From contig NC_089188.1 in assembly GCF_947507565.1 (NCBI RefSeq), positions 744,001-808,000 on the forward strand: a stretch of 64,000 bases of DNA. The letters are read 5' to 3'. Positions 1 to 9,339 of this stretch are shown here, piece by piece. Position 1 is the stretch's first letter; every line of letters starts with the position of its first letter. Source of the DNA: Oscarella lobularis. Its lineage: Eukaryota > Porifera > Homoscleromorpha > Homosclerophorida > Oscarellidae. The notes under the pieces are model-generated. The model was given only the letters and a program-made list of their open reading frames with translations. It was not told where the DNA came from and made no database searches. A program made the translations under genes and the position numbers.

Positions 1-1375
1 AGTAATGACTATTCTTGACCGATGGCATAACATCGGCGAGAGTAGTCAGTTCGTGAAAATGCGTAGTAAACATGCAGAACGCTTTGATATGCTCACATAT
101 GTACCTAATAGAATTTTGGATCCCAAGCAAATTGTCTTTCCCACTCCCACTCACTGAGAAATAGCCCAAGCCAAGCCAAAACAGTCGTATGTGGACGTAC
201 CTCGTCCCAACTCGTCAATTATAATTAGAGAGTCATTCGTAGCACACTGAAAAATATCTTATACGCATAGCCTGTACGTGTATATCGATCATTTCTACTG
301 ACCTTCAAAATAGCAGCTGTCTCCAACATTTCAGCCATAAAAGTAGACACGCCCTTCACTTGAATATCTCCAGCTCCAACGCGAGCCAGGATGCTGTCCA
401 CAACGGTAATTGTAGCCTCTTTGCACGGCACAAAACATCCCAGCTCTACCATTAAAACAACGAGGCCATTCTAAAAAAGATAAACAATTCCACTTGAAAC
501 GTTGGTAGTAGTTTCAGTGACCTGTCAAATACATGTTGACTTTCCACCCGTGTTAGGTCCAGTTATAATGTGAAACATGGCTTCGTCTAATGGAAGGACA
601 AAGTAAGACGAATTGTCAGACAAGAAAGAGTACAGTACCTTTGTTGAACTCCGTGCCGTTTGATATGAAAACAACGCCGTCTTGAAGCTCAAGACATGGG
701 TGACGAGCGTCAATAAGAGAAATGAGACCCTCTCCTTCGAAAGACGTGGCGAAAATAGTCAGTGCCTGAAAAGTCATTACCTTTAGGAAGGACAGACGGC
801 TTTGCGTACGGAATTGGAGCGTTGGCGGACACGTGAGAAAAGCTATACAACTCCCTATAGAAATGTCCGTCCCACGTGCTATCACGTCCACTCACCTAAC
901 CAAAACGTCCAGGTGAGCGATCAAGTCGCCGAGTGACTGCAACGGTTCACAGTAGCCACCTACTCATAAAATGTAAAAGCAATTCGACGTTCACATGATC
1001 CAAATACCTGCTACTTTGATGACTTCCGCGGCAAGATGACTTTGCAATTCGTCATAGTTTTCACGGAACTCGTCATTCAGTTGCCTCAGTGACGAAAATG
1101 TAAATCTCACTTCTCTGGCACTCGCGTGTCGATGCTGTGGTATTTCTTGTTGCCTCTCAACGCCTTCTCGTCCTGCCGGCAAACCGCAACGCCGTGGTTA
1201 GGAAATGATGGATAAATTCATTATCCTCCACTCGCCTTCTTCGTAACCCGCAAAAAGTATCCCAACTGCGAGTTGCATTCGAGCTTAATAGACTTGTTCG
1301 CTTCGAGACCGAGCTCTGGAGCGGCCGTGTTCAAAATATCTGGCATCTCGTCGTTGATCTCATCCATTTTTGACG
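1..1375 (-). pseudogene. MSH2: MSH2 C-terminal half, 5'-truncated and frame-broken
   Basis: This is a piece of MutS homologue 2, the ATPase that recognises DNA mismatches in the nucleus. In gene order the exons give the late lever/clamp region (about 1375-1225 and 1180-1020), the ATPase segment PIPYAKPSVLPKG (about 815-780), a Walker A exon reading HIITGPNTGGKST (about 585-540), the exon with FVPC and [20 protein letters not shown] (about 470-303), the Walker B/D-loop exon [14 protein letters not shown] (about 235-150) and [10 protein letters not shown] up to the window edge. Everything before about residue 460 of human MSH2 is absent, and a NOG1 fragment starts where those exons should be. 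Two lesions are visible. The codon after STCI is TGA where the family has IRQ (a CGA-to-TGA change would do it), and one frame shift lies between KKYHSIDTR and the FTFSSLRQLN segment. I read it as a decayed fragment; local assembly error is the alternative. Confidence 0.85.
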
Positions 1376-1426
1376 AATGTCTAAATGACCCCCTTACGAA
1401 ACTTTTCTACCTACTGCATACCCTGC

Positions 1427-1932
1427 AGGGAAGATAACCGTCGTCCCAACGGCCAAGGTAGACTTCTAAACGATCGAAACTCTTTGTTTAGGACTTCGTC
1501 GACGTAATTCTCTTGAAAACGCAACGAAAGACGCCGACCGTCATACACAAGTGAGAAAACGCGTCCCCCGAAGCTCGCTCGCGCCTTGATCTCTCATCGC
1601 TCGCACGCAGAAACTATAAGATCAGTCGCATACGCAACTTCTACATGCGCAAGGTTAAGTACACGCAGCAGAACTTTCACAATCAACTGGCGCTCGTTCT
1701 CACCGAATTTCCCGTCGTCGAAGACGTTCATCCGTTCTACGGCGACCTGATGAACGTTCTCTACGATCGCGATCACTACAAACTCGCTCTCAAAACGGCG
1801 CAGCATCTCATCGACAAGTACCCGGATAGAATTCGACTTTTTGAATATTTATACACTGTTTCCTAGTGTTGCACGTGACTATGTGCGTCTGCTGAAGTAC
1901 GGGGATTCTCTGTATCGGTGCAAGCAACTTTG
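1427..1932 (+). pseudogene. GTPBP4: NOG1/GTPBP4 N-terminal fragment
   Basis: NOG1 is the nucleolar GTPase of 60S ribosome assembly. The exons visible here match its N-terminal helical domain in order: KITVVPTAK (about 1427-1457), DFVDVILLKTQRKTPTVIHK (about 1492-1551), then [22 protein letters not shown] through [21 protein letters not shown] (about 1611-1820), and [21 protein letters not shown] ending at about 1932. The introns between them are short and GT-AG. The sequence then meets a stop exactly where the family continues with RAALGRM, and no G1-G5 GTPase motif follows. Only about 140 of some 630 residues are therefore present. It lies head to head with the truncated MSH2 piece and tail to tail with the KLF gene. 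Confidence 0.85.
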
Positions 1933-1959
1933 ATCAGTTTAACTTTATCGTCTTTTGGC

Positions 1960-2883
1960 TTAGGCTGAGAATGACGATGAGCGAAAGCAGTTGGAAATAA
2001 AAGTGGATGAATTGTGTCTTTTCATGTGATACGACAAATGATCGGATCGCGCGAACGCTCGATCGCACTTGCTACACTTGAACGGCTTGACGCCCGTGTG
2101 CTTTCGATAGTGTCGCTTCAATTCGTCGGAGCGCACAAATCGCCGCGAACATCCTTCCCAAGTGCATTTGTACGGTTTCTCGCCCGTGTGCGTCTGCATG
2201 TGCGCCTTCAAGTGCGAACTCTTCGTGTAGACTTTGCTGCAGCCGACGTGCGAGCAGCGATGAACGCGACGCGCCGCCTCCAATTGACGACAGTAGTCGA
2301 TGTAGTTGCCGTACGGCAAAACAAACGGGTTAAACGCGTTGGCAGCAGGCGCTGTCAGCCCGCTAATGGACGCGAATCCGTTCAAGTTCATCGCATGATG
2401 CTGAAACGGCAAAGCGGCTGCCTGAGCGGCGGCGGCAGCGTCGTAGTCGTTCGCTCGAGGTGACGGGACACCACTGTAAGGCATCGGCGTCGTTACGTAG
2501 GGCTGCGGCTGAGGCGGCGGCGATAGGAGTTGTTGCGCTTGGGTTTGTGCCTGCGGCGGTACAGGACTTGCTTCGGTAAATTGACCCAGAAGTGGCTGTG
2601 GCGATGACGGCGTCACGATCGCTGGTTGCGACGCGTAGGCGGTGACAGGTGCCGTCAACGACGTTTGGTGGTAGCTCGTTCCGCCGTTGTGCGATTCGAT
2701 GCTCGAATCGTCGAACGGCGACGGGCTGAGCGGCATGAAGTGAAAAAACTCGTCGATTTCGGACGCGCTGAGACGTCGCAGCGGCAAAGCTCTCGTTTCG
2801 ACGGCGATGCGCTTAGCGAGCGACGGCGACTTCGACGACGACGACGAAGATTCGGACGGTAAGTCGTTGAGATAGAATTCCAT
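1960..2883 (-). CDS. KLF-type zinc-finger transcription factor
   Basis: A 307-residue protein with three C-terminal C2H2 fingers in the Kruppel-like factor arrangement. Fingers 1 and 2 have four residues between the cysteines (CSHVGC, CTWEGC), finger 3 has two (CSKC), the linkers are TGEKPYKC and TGVKPFKC, and the finger helices read [16 protein letters not shown] and RSDHLSYH, the usual CACCC/GC-box readers. The N-terminal 200 residues are rich in Ser, Pro, Gln and Ala, as in KLF activation or repression regions. The ATG at 2883 is preferred because an acceptor-like TTGCGTTCAG lies 13-22 bases upstream, so the more 5' in-frame codons are probably intron. All zinc ligands are present and no frame break is seen, unlike the neighbouring genes. 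The subgroup cannot be fixed from sequence alone. Confidence 0.9.
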   Translation of the reverse strand: MEFYLNDLPSESSSSSSKSPSLAKRIAVETRALPLRRLSASEIDEFFHFMPLSPSPFDDSSIESHNGGTSYHQTSLTAPVTAYASQPAIVTPSSPQPLLGQFTEASPVPPQAQTQAQQLLSPPPQPQPYVTTPMPYSGVPSPRANDYDAAAAAQAAALPFQHHAMNLNGFASISGLTAPAANAFNPFVLPYGNYIDYCRQLEAARRVHRCSHVGCSKVYTKSSHLKAHMQTHTGEKPYKCTWEGCSRRFVRSDELKRHYRKHTGVKPFKCSKCDRAFARSDHLSYHMKRHNSSTFISNCFRSSSFSA

Positions 2884-3538
2884 ATCGCGTAGCGTCTGAA
2901 CGCAAGAGAAAAAGAGATAGAGTTGGAGCACGTGGGAGGCGGTTTTTTTCTCTCTCACGTCGAGATAGTCATCGCCTAATAGGCTAGACCTGCGACGATG
3001 TCGTCGAATCGTCGACGGCGAGCAGAACGCTTAGAGATCCGGTTCTTGTGTCCATTTTTTGCGCTGAGATACTGGTTCGAGCGTTTGACTGGTAGTAAGC
3101 GCCTACACACCCTTTACGCTTGTTTAGGTGCGTCGGTTGACCTTTGAAACGGGAAGCCGGAGAAAAGGTCAAGTGCACGGGCCTCCCACATGCACCGCTT
3201 TAGTAGAGAGAGCCGTAGTAATGACTGTACTCCGAGCGGATGCGTTTGGCGGTCGGAAGTCGAAACCCAACTAATGCCTAAACAGAAGCTATGACGGCGA
3301 ATGCAAGTTCGACCGTGTGTAGATGACAAATCATCCGACACAAGCAAATTCAATTTGTTTCGTTTTTGCCGAAACGTTTTCGGTTCGAATGTGCAGTCGT
3401 TTGAGCTCAGTGGGGCGCCCGCGCGAATGTACCTCGCAGCCCTCGTTTATCCGTTCTGTCACGTGCCGCGGCGTTATCTCGTGGAGCGTCGCGGCGTCGG
3501 TTCCTTTTTCTCTTTGTGAGATGAATAACTAAGATTAG
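2884..3538. other. Stretch without a supported gene
   Basis: This holds the presumed last intron and 5' region of the KLF gene and the start of the cathepsin piece. The open frames here are short and overlap on both strands. I see no family signature, repeat or RNA gene. Confidence 0.4.
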
Positions 3539-3773
3539 GCAATGATGCTTCCCTATTGGATTGTGCGCAATACGTGGGGCACTGGGTGGGGATTGGACGG
3601 CTACGTGTATATCAAATACGAAGGAAATCTGTGCGGTAAGGCGATGAGTGCTTCCGTGATAGCAAAATAAGAGATAGGTATTAGGAATTGCTGAACAAGT
3701 TGTCTGGGTTCTGGAGACGAGAGGTGTCAACTTATGCCTATTAGAATCGCGTAACAAATGTTACAATAATTAA
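3539..3773 (+). pseudogene. Cathepsin (papain-family) C-terminal exons
   Basis: Two exons match the end of a C1A cysteine peptidase. The first reads [20 protein letters not shown] and then KYEGNLCG, which includes the active-site Asn of the family's NSWG motif (here NTWG). A short GT-AG intron follows (about 3635-3688), and then IAEQVVW, the usual last strand. The exon with the catalytic Cys and the one with the catalytic His are not found upstream, so this is the tail of a lysosomal-type protease without a catalytic site. An isolated pseudogene fragment is the simplest reading; missing upstream exons in an unassembled rearrangement are possible. Confidence 0.75.
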
Positions 3774-3802
3774 AAGTCTATAAACGTAGAGAAGCGGGCT
3801 CT

Positions 3803-5450
3803 TTACGCGGAACTATCGCTACAGTACCGCTGCCCAAGTTTGACTAGAACGACCAGAGCAACGATTAAAAATATAAGCGTATTTCCAAACGCGTTCGATC
3901 GCGGGGACTTGTCGACGGAGTTGCCTCCCGGATCAACGCCGGTTTGAGATATCTCGACAGCGAGATCGGCATTGGCAAGATTTCCACTGCCGTCCTCAGC
4001 TCAAACGACAAAGGAATAGCTGCCCGTTTTGAAGATTATGAACGAGCGTGATTATATATATATAGATAGAGAGATAGATAGATAGATAGCGCCCGTGTCC
4101 GACTTCATGCTGATCGAGCCTTCGAGTCGACGCGGCGTTGTTGTCGTCGTCGTCGTTGGCGCTGATCAGATGATAGGAAATTACGCCGCCGGCGCCCGTG
4201 TCCGGATTGTCGGCCGACACGATGAACACCACCTTATTCAACTCCGTCAATTTGTCAACTTGGATGAAAAACATGCCCGCCGCGTTGTAGTGAAAACTTG
4301 GTTTATATCTTAAGCGTTCACCGTCACTCGGACCTCCGACTTCATTGTCGCATCGCCTTTGTTTTGCGCAATAATCGTTATGTTGTATTGCCGATCGCCT
4401 TCGTAGTCTAAAGTGAATTTTGTCGTTATCACGCCGGATGCTCTGTTTACGCTGAATCGTGCAACGTCTGCGTTCCTCACGCAGAAAATACTCGATGTCG
4501 CTAAAATACGCCGTCGTCCGCGTCCGTCGCTTTCACTTGACCCACGACTGCATTCGCCTGCGCTGCCGGCACCTCAAAACATATAAATTCTTTTGGAAAA
4601 CCGGCACGTGATCATTGACGTCGCGAACAGTTATGGATACGTTGGCATAGGCGACGTGCTATCCGTCCGTGACTCGCACTTCAACTCGTACAATCGAAGC
4701 CAGTTCTCGATCCAAATTCATTGAAGTCGTTAGCAGTCCCGACGATTCATTAATAGCGAATGCCTTTGCAATGAAGACGGATAAACGGAATTGATGGAAT
4801 ACCTCAGCCGACTATCTTTATCGACATCTAGAGCCGTCACCTTGACGACGGACACGCCGGCTCCTTCGCTCTCAGCGACGCTCGCCGAATAGGTCACCTG
4901 ATCGAATCGCGGAACAACGTCGTTGCGATCTTGAATTATGACGTTGAAAACGGAGCTCGACGAAAGGGGAAGATCGCCACGATCCACGGCGACGATAGTC
5001 AACGTTCTGAGCCACACGTGGTCTAACGTCTTACTAACTATAATTTCTCCCAGTTCGTCGATGCGAGTGTGAGAATCGACGTGCAAACCGCTCGCATCCC
5101 CCGGATCGGTGAGGAATAAACCATGACTAAACCTTTGACGTATCCTTCCGGTAGATATCCGTGCGTCGCGTTGGAGTTCTGGAACCAAATCGATGCGCGG
5201 CGCCTCGTCGTTCACGTCCTGAATGAAAACGCTCACGATGACGTCCGTTTCAAACGTACTCTCGCGAGAATCGCAAGGATTGTCCTTCGCCTTGACGAAG
5301 AATTCGTATCTCGACGACGCTTCCGCTTCGTATGAGACCCGTTTGATCCATTGTCGATTACGAAGTTGGTTTCCGGACGGCCGTACGAGTTCGTCAGTCG
5401 ATAGCCTGAGGTGACGTGACCGTCGGGGCTCGCGCCCGGATCGCTAAAAC
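3803..5450 (-). pseudogene. Cadherin-like protein, C-terminal piece
   Basis: The minus strand carries extracellular cadherin repeats. The clearest is at about 5340-4740, with YEFFVKAKDNPCDSRES, then VFIQDVNDEAPRI, then VFNVIIQDRNDVVPRFDQV, all typical calcium-binding linker sequences (DxNDxxP). Further repeat pieces lie at about 4700-4330 and 4280-4110 (VSADNPDTGAGGVISYHLIS). The 3' end, about 4000-3803, gives a short juxtamembrane stretch, one membrane segment (NTLIFLIVALVVLVKL) and a very short cytoplasmic tail ending at 3803, so no beta-catenin site. The frame is interrupted more than once between the repeats, and a TGA interrupts YSFVV-AEDGSGN just before the membrane segment. The family is protocadherin/FAT-like adhesion molecules. 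Some breaks could be unrecognised introns. Confidence 0.7.
4052..4091. repeat. AT and GATA microsatellite
   Basis: A run of TATATA followed by GATA and GAGA units inside the cadherin-like locus, probably in an intron. Simple sequence with no further signal. Confidence 0.8.
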
Positions 5451-5582
5451 TTGAAGTATTTTGGAATTGACTCGACTATACACGATTAATTAAAAATTTG
5501 TCCTTGTTTTGATTTTTGATTTCAATTGTGGGCGTTGGCGCGTGGGCGTATTGCGTCGCTGCCTTTCTCCTTTCGCGCAGGT

Positions 5583-6631
5583 ATGACAGCGGCGACCCTG
5601 ATGACGGAGAGAGACGCTCAACACCTGGAAGCAGCGAGCATACTACGCCAACTCGGAATCGATCAACAACAGCAGGATCATCGAAACGAAATCGATCTTT
5701 TGAACGTTTGACTTCCGGTTGCGTTCCAACGAACGAGCGCATTCGAACGACGAACGATGAGCGCGAAAGCGAACGACGTCACGCGGGAAGCGACGAACGC
5801 GACAACAACGAATCACGATCAAACGGCCGAAGAATGATACAGTCCAAGCGAATCGGAAGCCGAACACGTCGTTCCATCGACGGGAGGACCCCTTCGCGGG
5901 TCGACCGGTTCGCCGTCGTATATCAAGCAGGGCGTGAGACAGTACCAGTGCTCCTATCCGTCTTGCGGTAAAATGTACAGAAAATCGTCGCACGTGGAGG
6001 CGCACTATCTCACACGGGCGAAAAGCAGTTCGCCTGCGATCATCTCGACTGCGGTCGACGATTCACGCGCCGCGACGAATTGACGCGTCATAAGAGAAAG
6101 CACAAGTACGAAGGGGTGGGGGGGATTTTTTGGGAAGGGGTGTGGTTCCCGTTTCGCGAGGGCGTGTTACGAGGGTGCGGGCTCCCGTTTCGCTTCCTGC
6201 TCCGTCGAAGACAGAAAACGCCCTCTTGTTCCGTTTTGCGACGTATCCGTGCGCTTTTTTTCAAAGAAGCGCCCCTTTCGAGGAACCCGTCACCGAGTCC
6301 CCCTCTCTTGCATTGCAGCGGCATCAAACCGCACGTGTGCGAACACTGCAGTCGCGCCTTTTCGCGTTCGGATTACCTATCGTCGCATCGGCGCACGCAC
6401 ACGCGCGAAAAACCGTACGTCTGTCCGATGTCCGACTGGTATCGTCGATTCACGCGATCCGACGAACTCCATCGGCACATGAGAATGCACGAACGACGAA
6501 AGCAACGCGACGAGGAAGACGTCGCCGTCGTCGCGCCGACGACGACCGCGACGACGATGGCGCCTCTTCCGACGGCGAAACCCGCGCAGGAAATTCGCGA
6601 TCGTCAAGTCGCCTATTTTCGTTTCGCGTAA
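5583..6631 (+). pseudogene. WT1-like four-finger C2H2 gene, damaged
   Basis: Four C2H2 fingers occur in the WT1 order. Finger 1 has four residues between cysteines (CSYPSC), finger 2 four (CDHLDC), finger 3 two (CEHC) and finger 4 should have four (CPMSDW). Linkers and helices also fit: [37 protein letters not shown] 200-bp intron separates fingers 2 and 3 (about 6111-6319), as in a spliced gene. Several things are wrong. Fingers 1 and 2 lie in different frames, the N-terminal part changes frame and meets a TGA near 5834, and the second Cys of finger 4 is Trp (TGG). The N-terminus begins MTAATLMTERDAQ just after an acceptor-like CGCAG. I infer a decaying DNA-binding factor; the Trp change is harder to blame on indel error. 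Confidence 0.65.
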
Positions 6632-6639
6632 TCACGTTC

Positions 6640-7595
6640 CGTCTTCGAGTTGATCTCCTCACTCCTTTTTTCCCTCATCTCTGCAGAAAGCGTTGCTGCT
6701 TACAGTGGCTTCTTCTTCCATGCACGCTGGCACTGTTAGAGTTTTTTCTTCCTCTTCCTCCTCCTCCTCCTCCTCGTTTCTTTCGCGCTTAATTAACCTA
6801 ATTCTTTTTGGCTTTGGAATCGTTTGCTTTGCATGGGCACGTTGTTTGTGATTGACACGCAGAAAAAATTATTTGGTAAGTATCGTTCAGTACGTATATT
6901 TCAGTTCTATAATATCATGTCTTTCCCTGAGCGGAAGGCAGTGAAATAAAGTACATGTACTTCTGTTTATTTGCTTCATTGCAAACATTGTAGGATTAGA
7001 AGACATCAATTGAGACGGAGATACTGTATTATGTATACATGAGACAATCACAATATGGATATCATTTTCATGCGGTTGAAACACGGTCACTGAAGCAGGA
7101 AGGAAAATAGAGTAGTATTTGTAGTGCAAACGATTGACCGTAGCCGCTCCACTGCCGTCATCTCCAGTTGGAGCCATTTGGCCCAAAACAGATGAGCCAT
7201 CGCGATGGCGATGGTAGGCTCCACACACCGTCTCCAGCGAAATCAAAGCAACACCTGGCAATTCCGCCTTAAGGCGACCAGCAGGGCGCTGTCTCCACCG
7301 GCTGAAAGCGACAGCATGCCGCTGGACGTGACGGAAACCGATGCGGGTAGCGGGCAAAGGGTGTCGTCGAATCCGAAGCGAAAGCACGCCACGTTCTTTT
7401 CGAAATCTACTCACAGACAAAATTAATATTTTTCGATTATTTATACGTCAATTGTATTAGTTTATTAAGATTTGAAGATGTAGAAATGGATTCCGAGTGC
7501 AATATTTTCTATCTGCTTGCAAGGAAATATTACCTTTTAGAGGTACATATTGTATATATAAGTGATTGATTTTTTCATGGGCAACCAATTGCTCT
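6640..7595. other. Stretch without a recognised gene
   Basis: Frames on both strands are open for up to 177 residues (minus, 7420-6887), but their composition changes along the way and no family match is recognised. The minus strand near 7410-7260 could be a small beta-rich exon (VACFRFGFDD..., LSLSAGGDSALLV). I do not assign it. Confidence 0.3.
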
Positions 7596-7597
7596 TA

Positions 7598-8215
7598 GAT
7601 ATAGTTGGTGGTTCTGCTTTTGCTCCTGTAAAAATGGACATTAATGGAAACATGACTGTGAGCTTAAGAATTTAGAGTGCTCTCACTCGCTTCGTAACTG
7701 GGTGCTTAGAAATTGTCTAAAAAGTACAAGACGAATCCCAGGAAGTTTCATACTCTTCAGCAGATCGTTAATGATGAATTAGCCAACAATACGTCTACGG
7801 CGAGAAATTCGGCGACCGACGCTTTGTTGTGGCTCAAAAGGTGTTGAAAGCGCGCCGAGTAAAGCTGCCTTCGTATCTTTACCTTTACTGTAGTGATTTA
7901 TAGAGGTTTGGAGTTTATTCATTGTTTTTTGCTTGAAGTTGTTCACGGTCAGCAGGACTTGACCGTCGCCGCCGGTAATAATTGGGGGGGGGGGGGGGGG
8001 GGGTAACTGGCAAACGGAACGGCCAAAATTTTTTTGACATTAAGGGAAGCAAAAAGGGTGTTATGATATGACCGTACCAGTTAATGTAAATGTTGGAGAA
8101 TTTAGGCTGATGATACAACTCAACGTATTTTTCGTTAATTCTTATATTTCCGTGCACGCAGGCAAGGCCTATGAACGCACACTGAGACGATTTCACGGAT
8201 GGATTGTTCGGGTGT
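7598..8215 (+). pseudogene. GLTP: Glycolipid transfer protein, internal exons
   Basis: Four short exons match the GLTP fold, which moves glycosphingolipids between membranes in the cytosol. Exon 7598-7652 gives IVGGSAFAPVKMDINGNM with the family's D and N that hold the sugar head group. Exon 7709-7841 gives KYKTNPRKFHTLQQIV and ALLWLKR, with the conserved Trp that stacks on the sugar. Exon 7904-7985 gives GLEFIHCFLLEV. Exon 8161-8212 gives AYERTLRRFHGWIVR, with the conserved His. Splice sites are good. I cannot find the first exon or the last two (the membrane-docking C-terminus), and a 20-base G run sits at an exon end. It therefore looks like an internal fragment of a gene of about 210 residues. 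Confidence 0.75.
7984..8003. repeat. 20-base G run
   Basis: An uninterrupted run of about 20 G at the 3' edge of a GLTP exon. It could form a G-quadruplex or mark a sequencing-prone site. Confidence 0.9.
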
Positions 8216-8219
8216 ATTT

Positions 8220-8263
8220 GCGGTACGTTGCAAGTCGATTAGCGGTACGTTGCAAGTCGATTA
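8220..8263 (+). repeat. 22-bp exact tandem duplication
   Basis: Two adjacent identical 22-bp copies (GCGGTACGTTGCAAGTCGAT plus TA) directly after the GLTP exon. Each carries an acceptor-like end, so the duplication may have copied a splice site. Confidence 0.9.
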
Positions 8264-8555
8264 GGACGAAATGCACAGGGAATTTGGGGTTCCTATTCAA
8301 AAAATTCTCATGAGGCAAGCTGAAATGAGAGACCTGAATCAATCCTTTGCACAGACGGGCTTGTAGAGGTAAGAGTTAATGCTGCAGTAATATTCATACA
8401 CAGGAGTCAAGGGGTTTTCTACTGTTGGGCTTGCAGTGCCTGCCTAGCAATGATTCTGTAACAGTGTTGAATAAGAAAACAATCATGTTGGGGAAATTTT
8501 TTGAAATCTTTATTCTGCTTGGCACATGCAGGTATAGTCAAGCAAATTGTGACAT
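8264..8555. other. Stretch without a gene
   Basis: It lies between the GLTP piece and the 3' end of TMED2. The missing GLTP C-terminal exons were looked for here and not found. Nothing else is seen. Confidence 0.4.
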
Positions 8556-9313
8556 CTAGACTACTCTCCTCACTTCAAAGAAACGTTTCAGGTAGTAAAT
8601 CTGTCCAATTGTCATTGCTACAATAACAATCGCTTCAAATATGGCCCACCACACAACTTGTCTACTCGTACACTGTCATTGACTAGAAGATTAAATAAAA
8701 GAGATTATGTTATAGATGGCAATGTTTCTTTACTTTGTCGGTGAAGACGCTCTCGAACTTCCATGTAATCCTGCTCGTGTTTCACTCCCGTCAACGAGAC
8801 AGACAACTCCTTGATCATCCCTTCCAACTTATTATGATGCTCTTGAAAACAGATTCAATGAAATAATTAAAACGCGCATAGATCCCATAGTCTTTATTAC
8901 TATCTGCGTCGTCGGGATTGGCGTCTTTGGGCGCGTTGCCCACGTCCATGGAAAACATGACCGTTTTGGGCGTCATAGTCGACATTTTATTGCCAAAGCA
9001 ATAAACGTAGACGCCTACTATGTGAGCCGCTACTTCCCGTTCGATTCTCGCTCTCCCGAGTAGATTACCTTGTCGTCGGGGCGCGTTATCTTGCAAGAAA
9101 GACGCGTGCCTACTTGGAGTCGGTACGAAAGGACGCGCAAACCTTCACGTCGATGTCGAGAAAGCCTCCTTCCACGACTTCGAACGTGAGACTCATTTTC
9201 GTGACGGACGAGACGCGTTCCTGAAAGCACTGCTTGTCGTGCGCGTCTACCGTTATAAAATAGGCTCTCGTTAGGCCGACGCAGAGGAGTAGAGAAAGAA
9301 CGAACGTCGCCAT
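8556..9313 (-). CDS. TMED2: p24-family cargo receptor TMED2, probable internal frame break
   Basis: TMED2 (p24 beta) is a type I membrane protein of COPI/COPII vesicles that cycles between ER and Golgi. The signal peptide is [17 protein letters not shown] (9313-9263). The GOLD domain follows with [17 protein letters not shown] and [13 protein letters not shown], then [19 protein letters not shown] (about 9080-9030), then [20 protein letters not shown] (about 9028-8970). The coiled stalk is at about 8820-8735 ([20 protein letters not shown]). The last exon is at about 8665-8556 with the membrane helix and a tail ending RFFEVRRVV, which holds the FF and dibasic trafficking signals. Order and length fit the family. 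One oddity is that SNGK meets a TAG where the family has YTF before AAH; about seven bases appear missing there. It is otherwise complete, so whether it is functional is open. Confidence 0.85.
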
Positions 9314-9339
9314 CTTTGTCTTGTGCGCATGCAAAAGTT

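Noticed and set aside
5516-5971. 151-residue ORF overlapping the WT1-like gene
   Set aside because: It is the out-of-phase reading of the same exon; the zinc-finger frame is the supported one.
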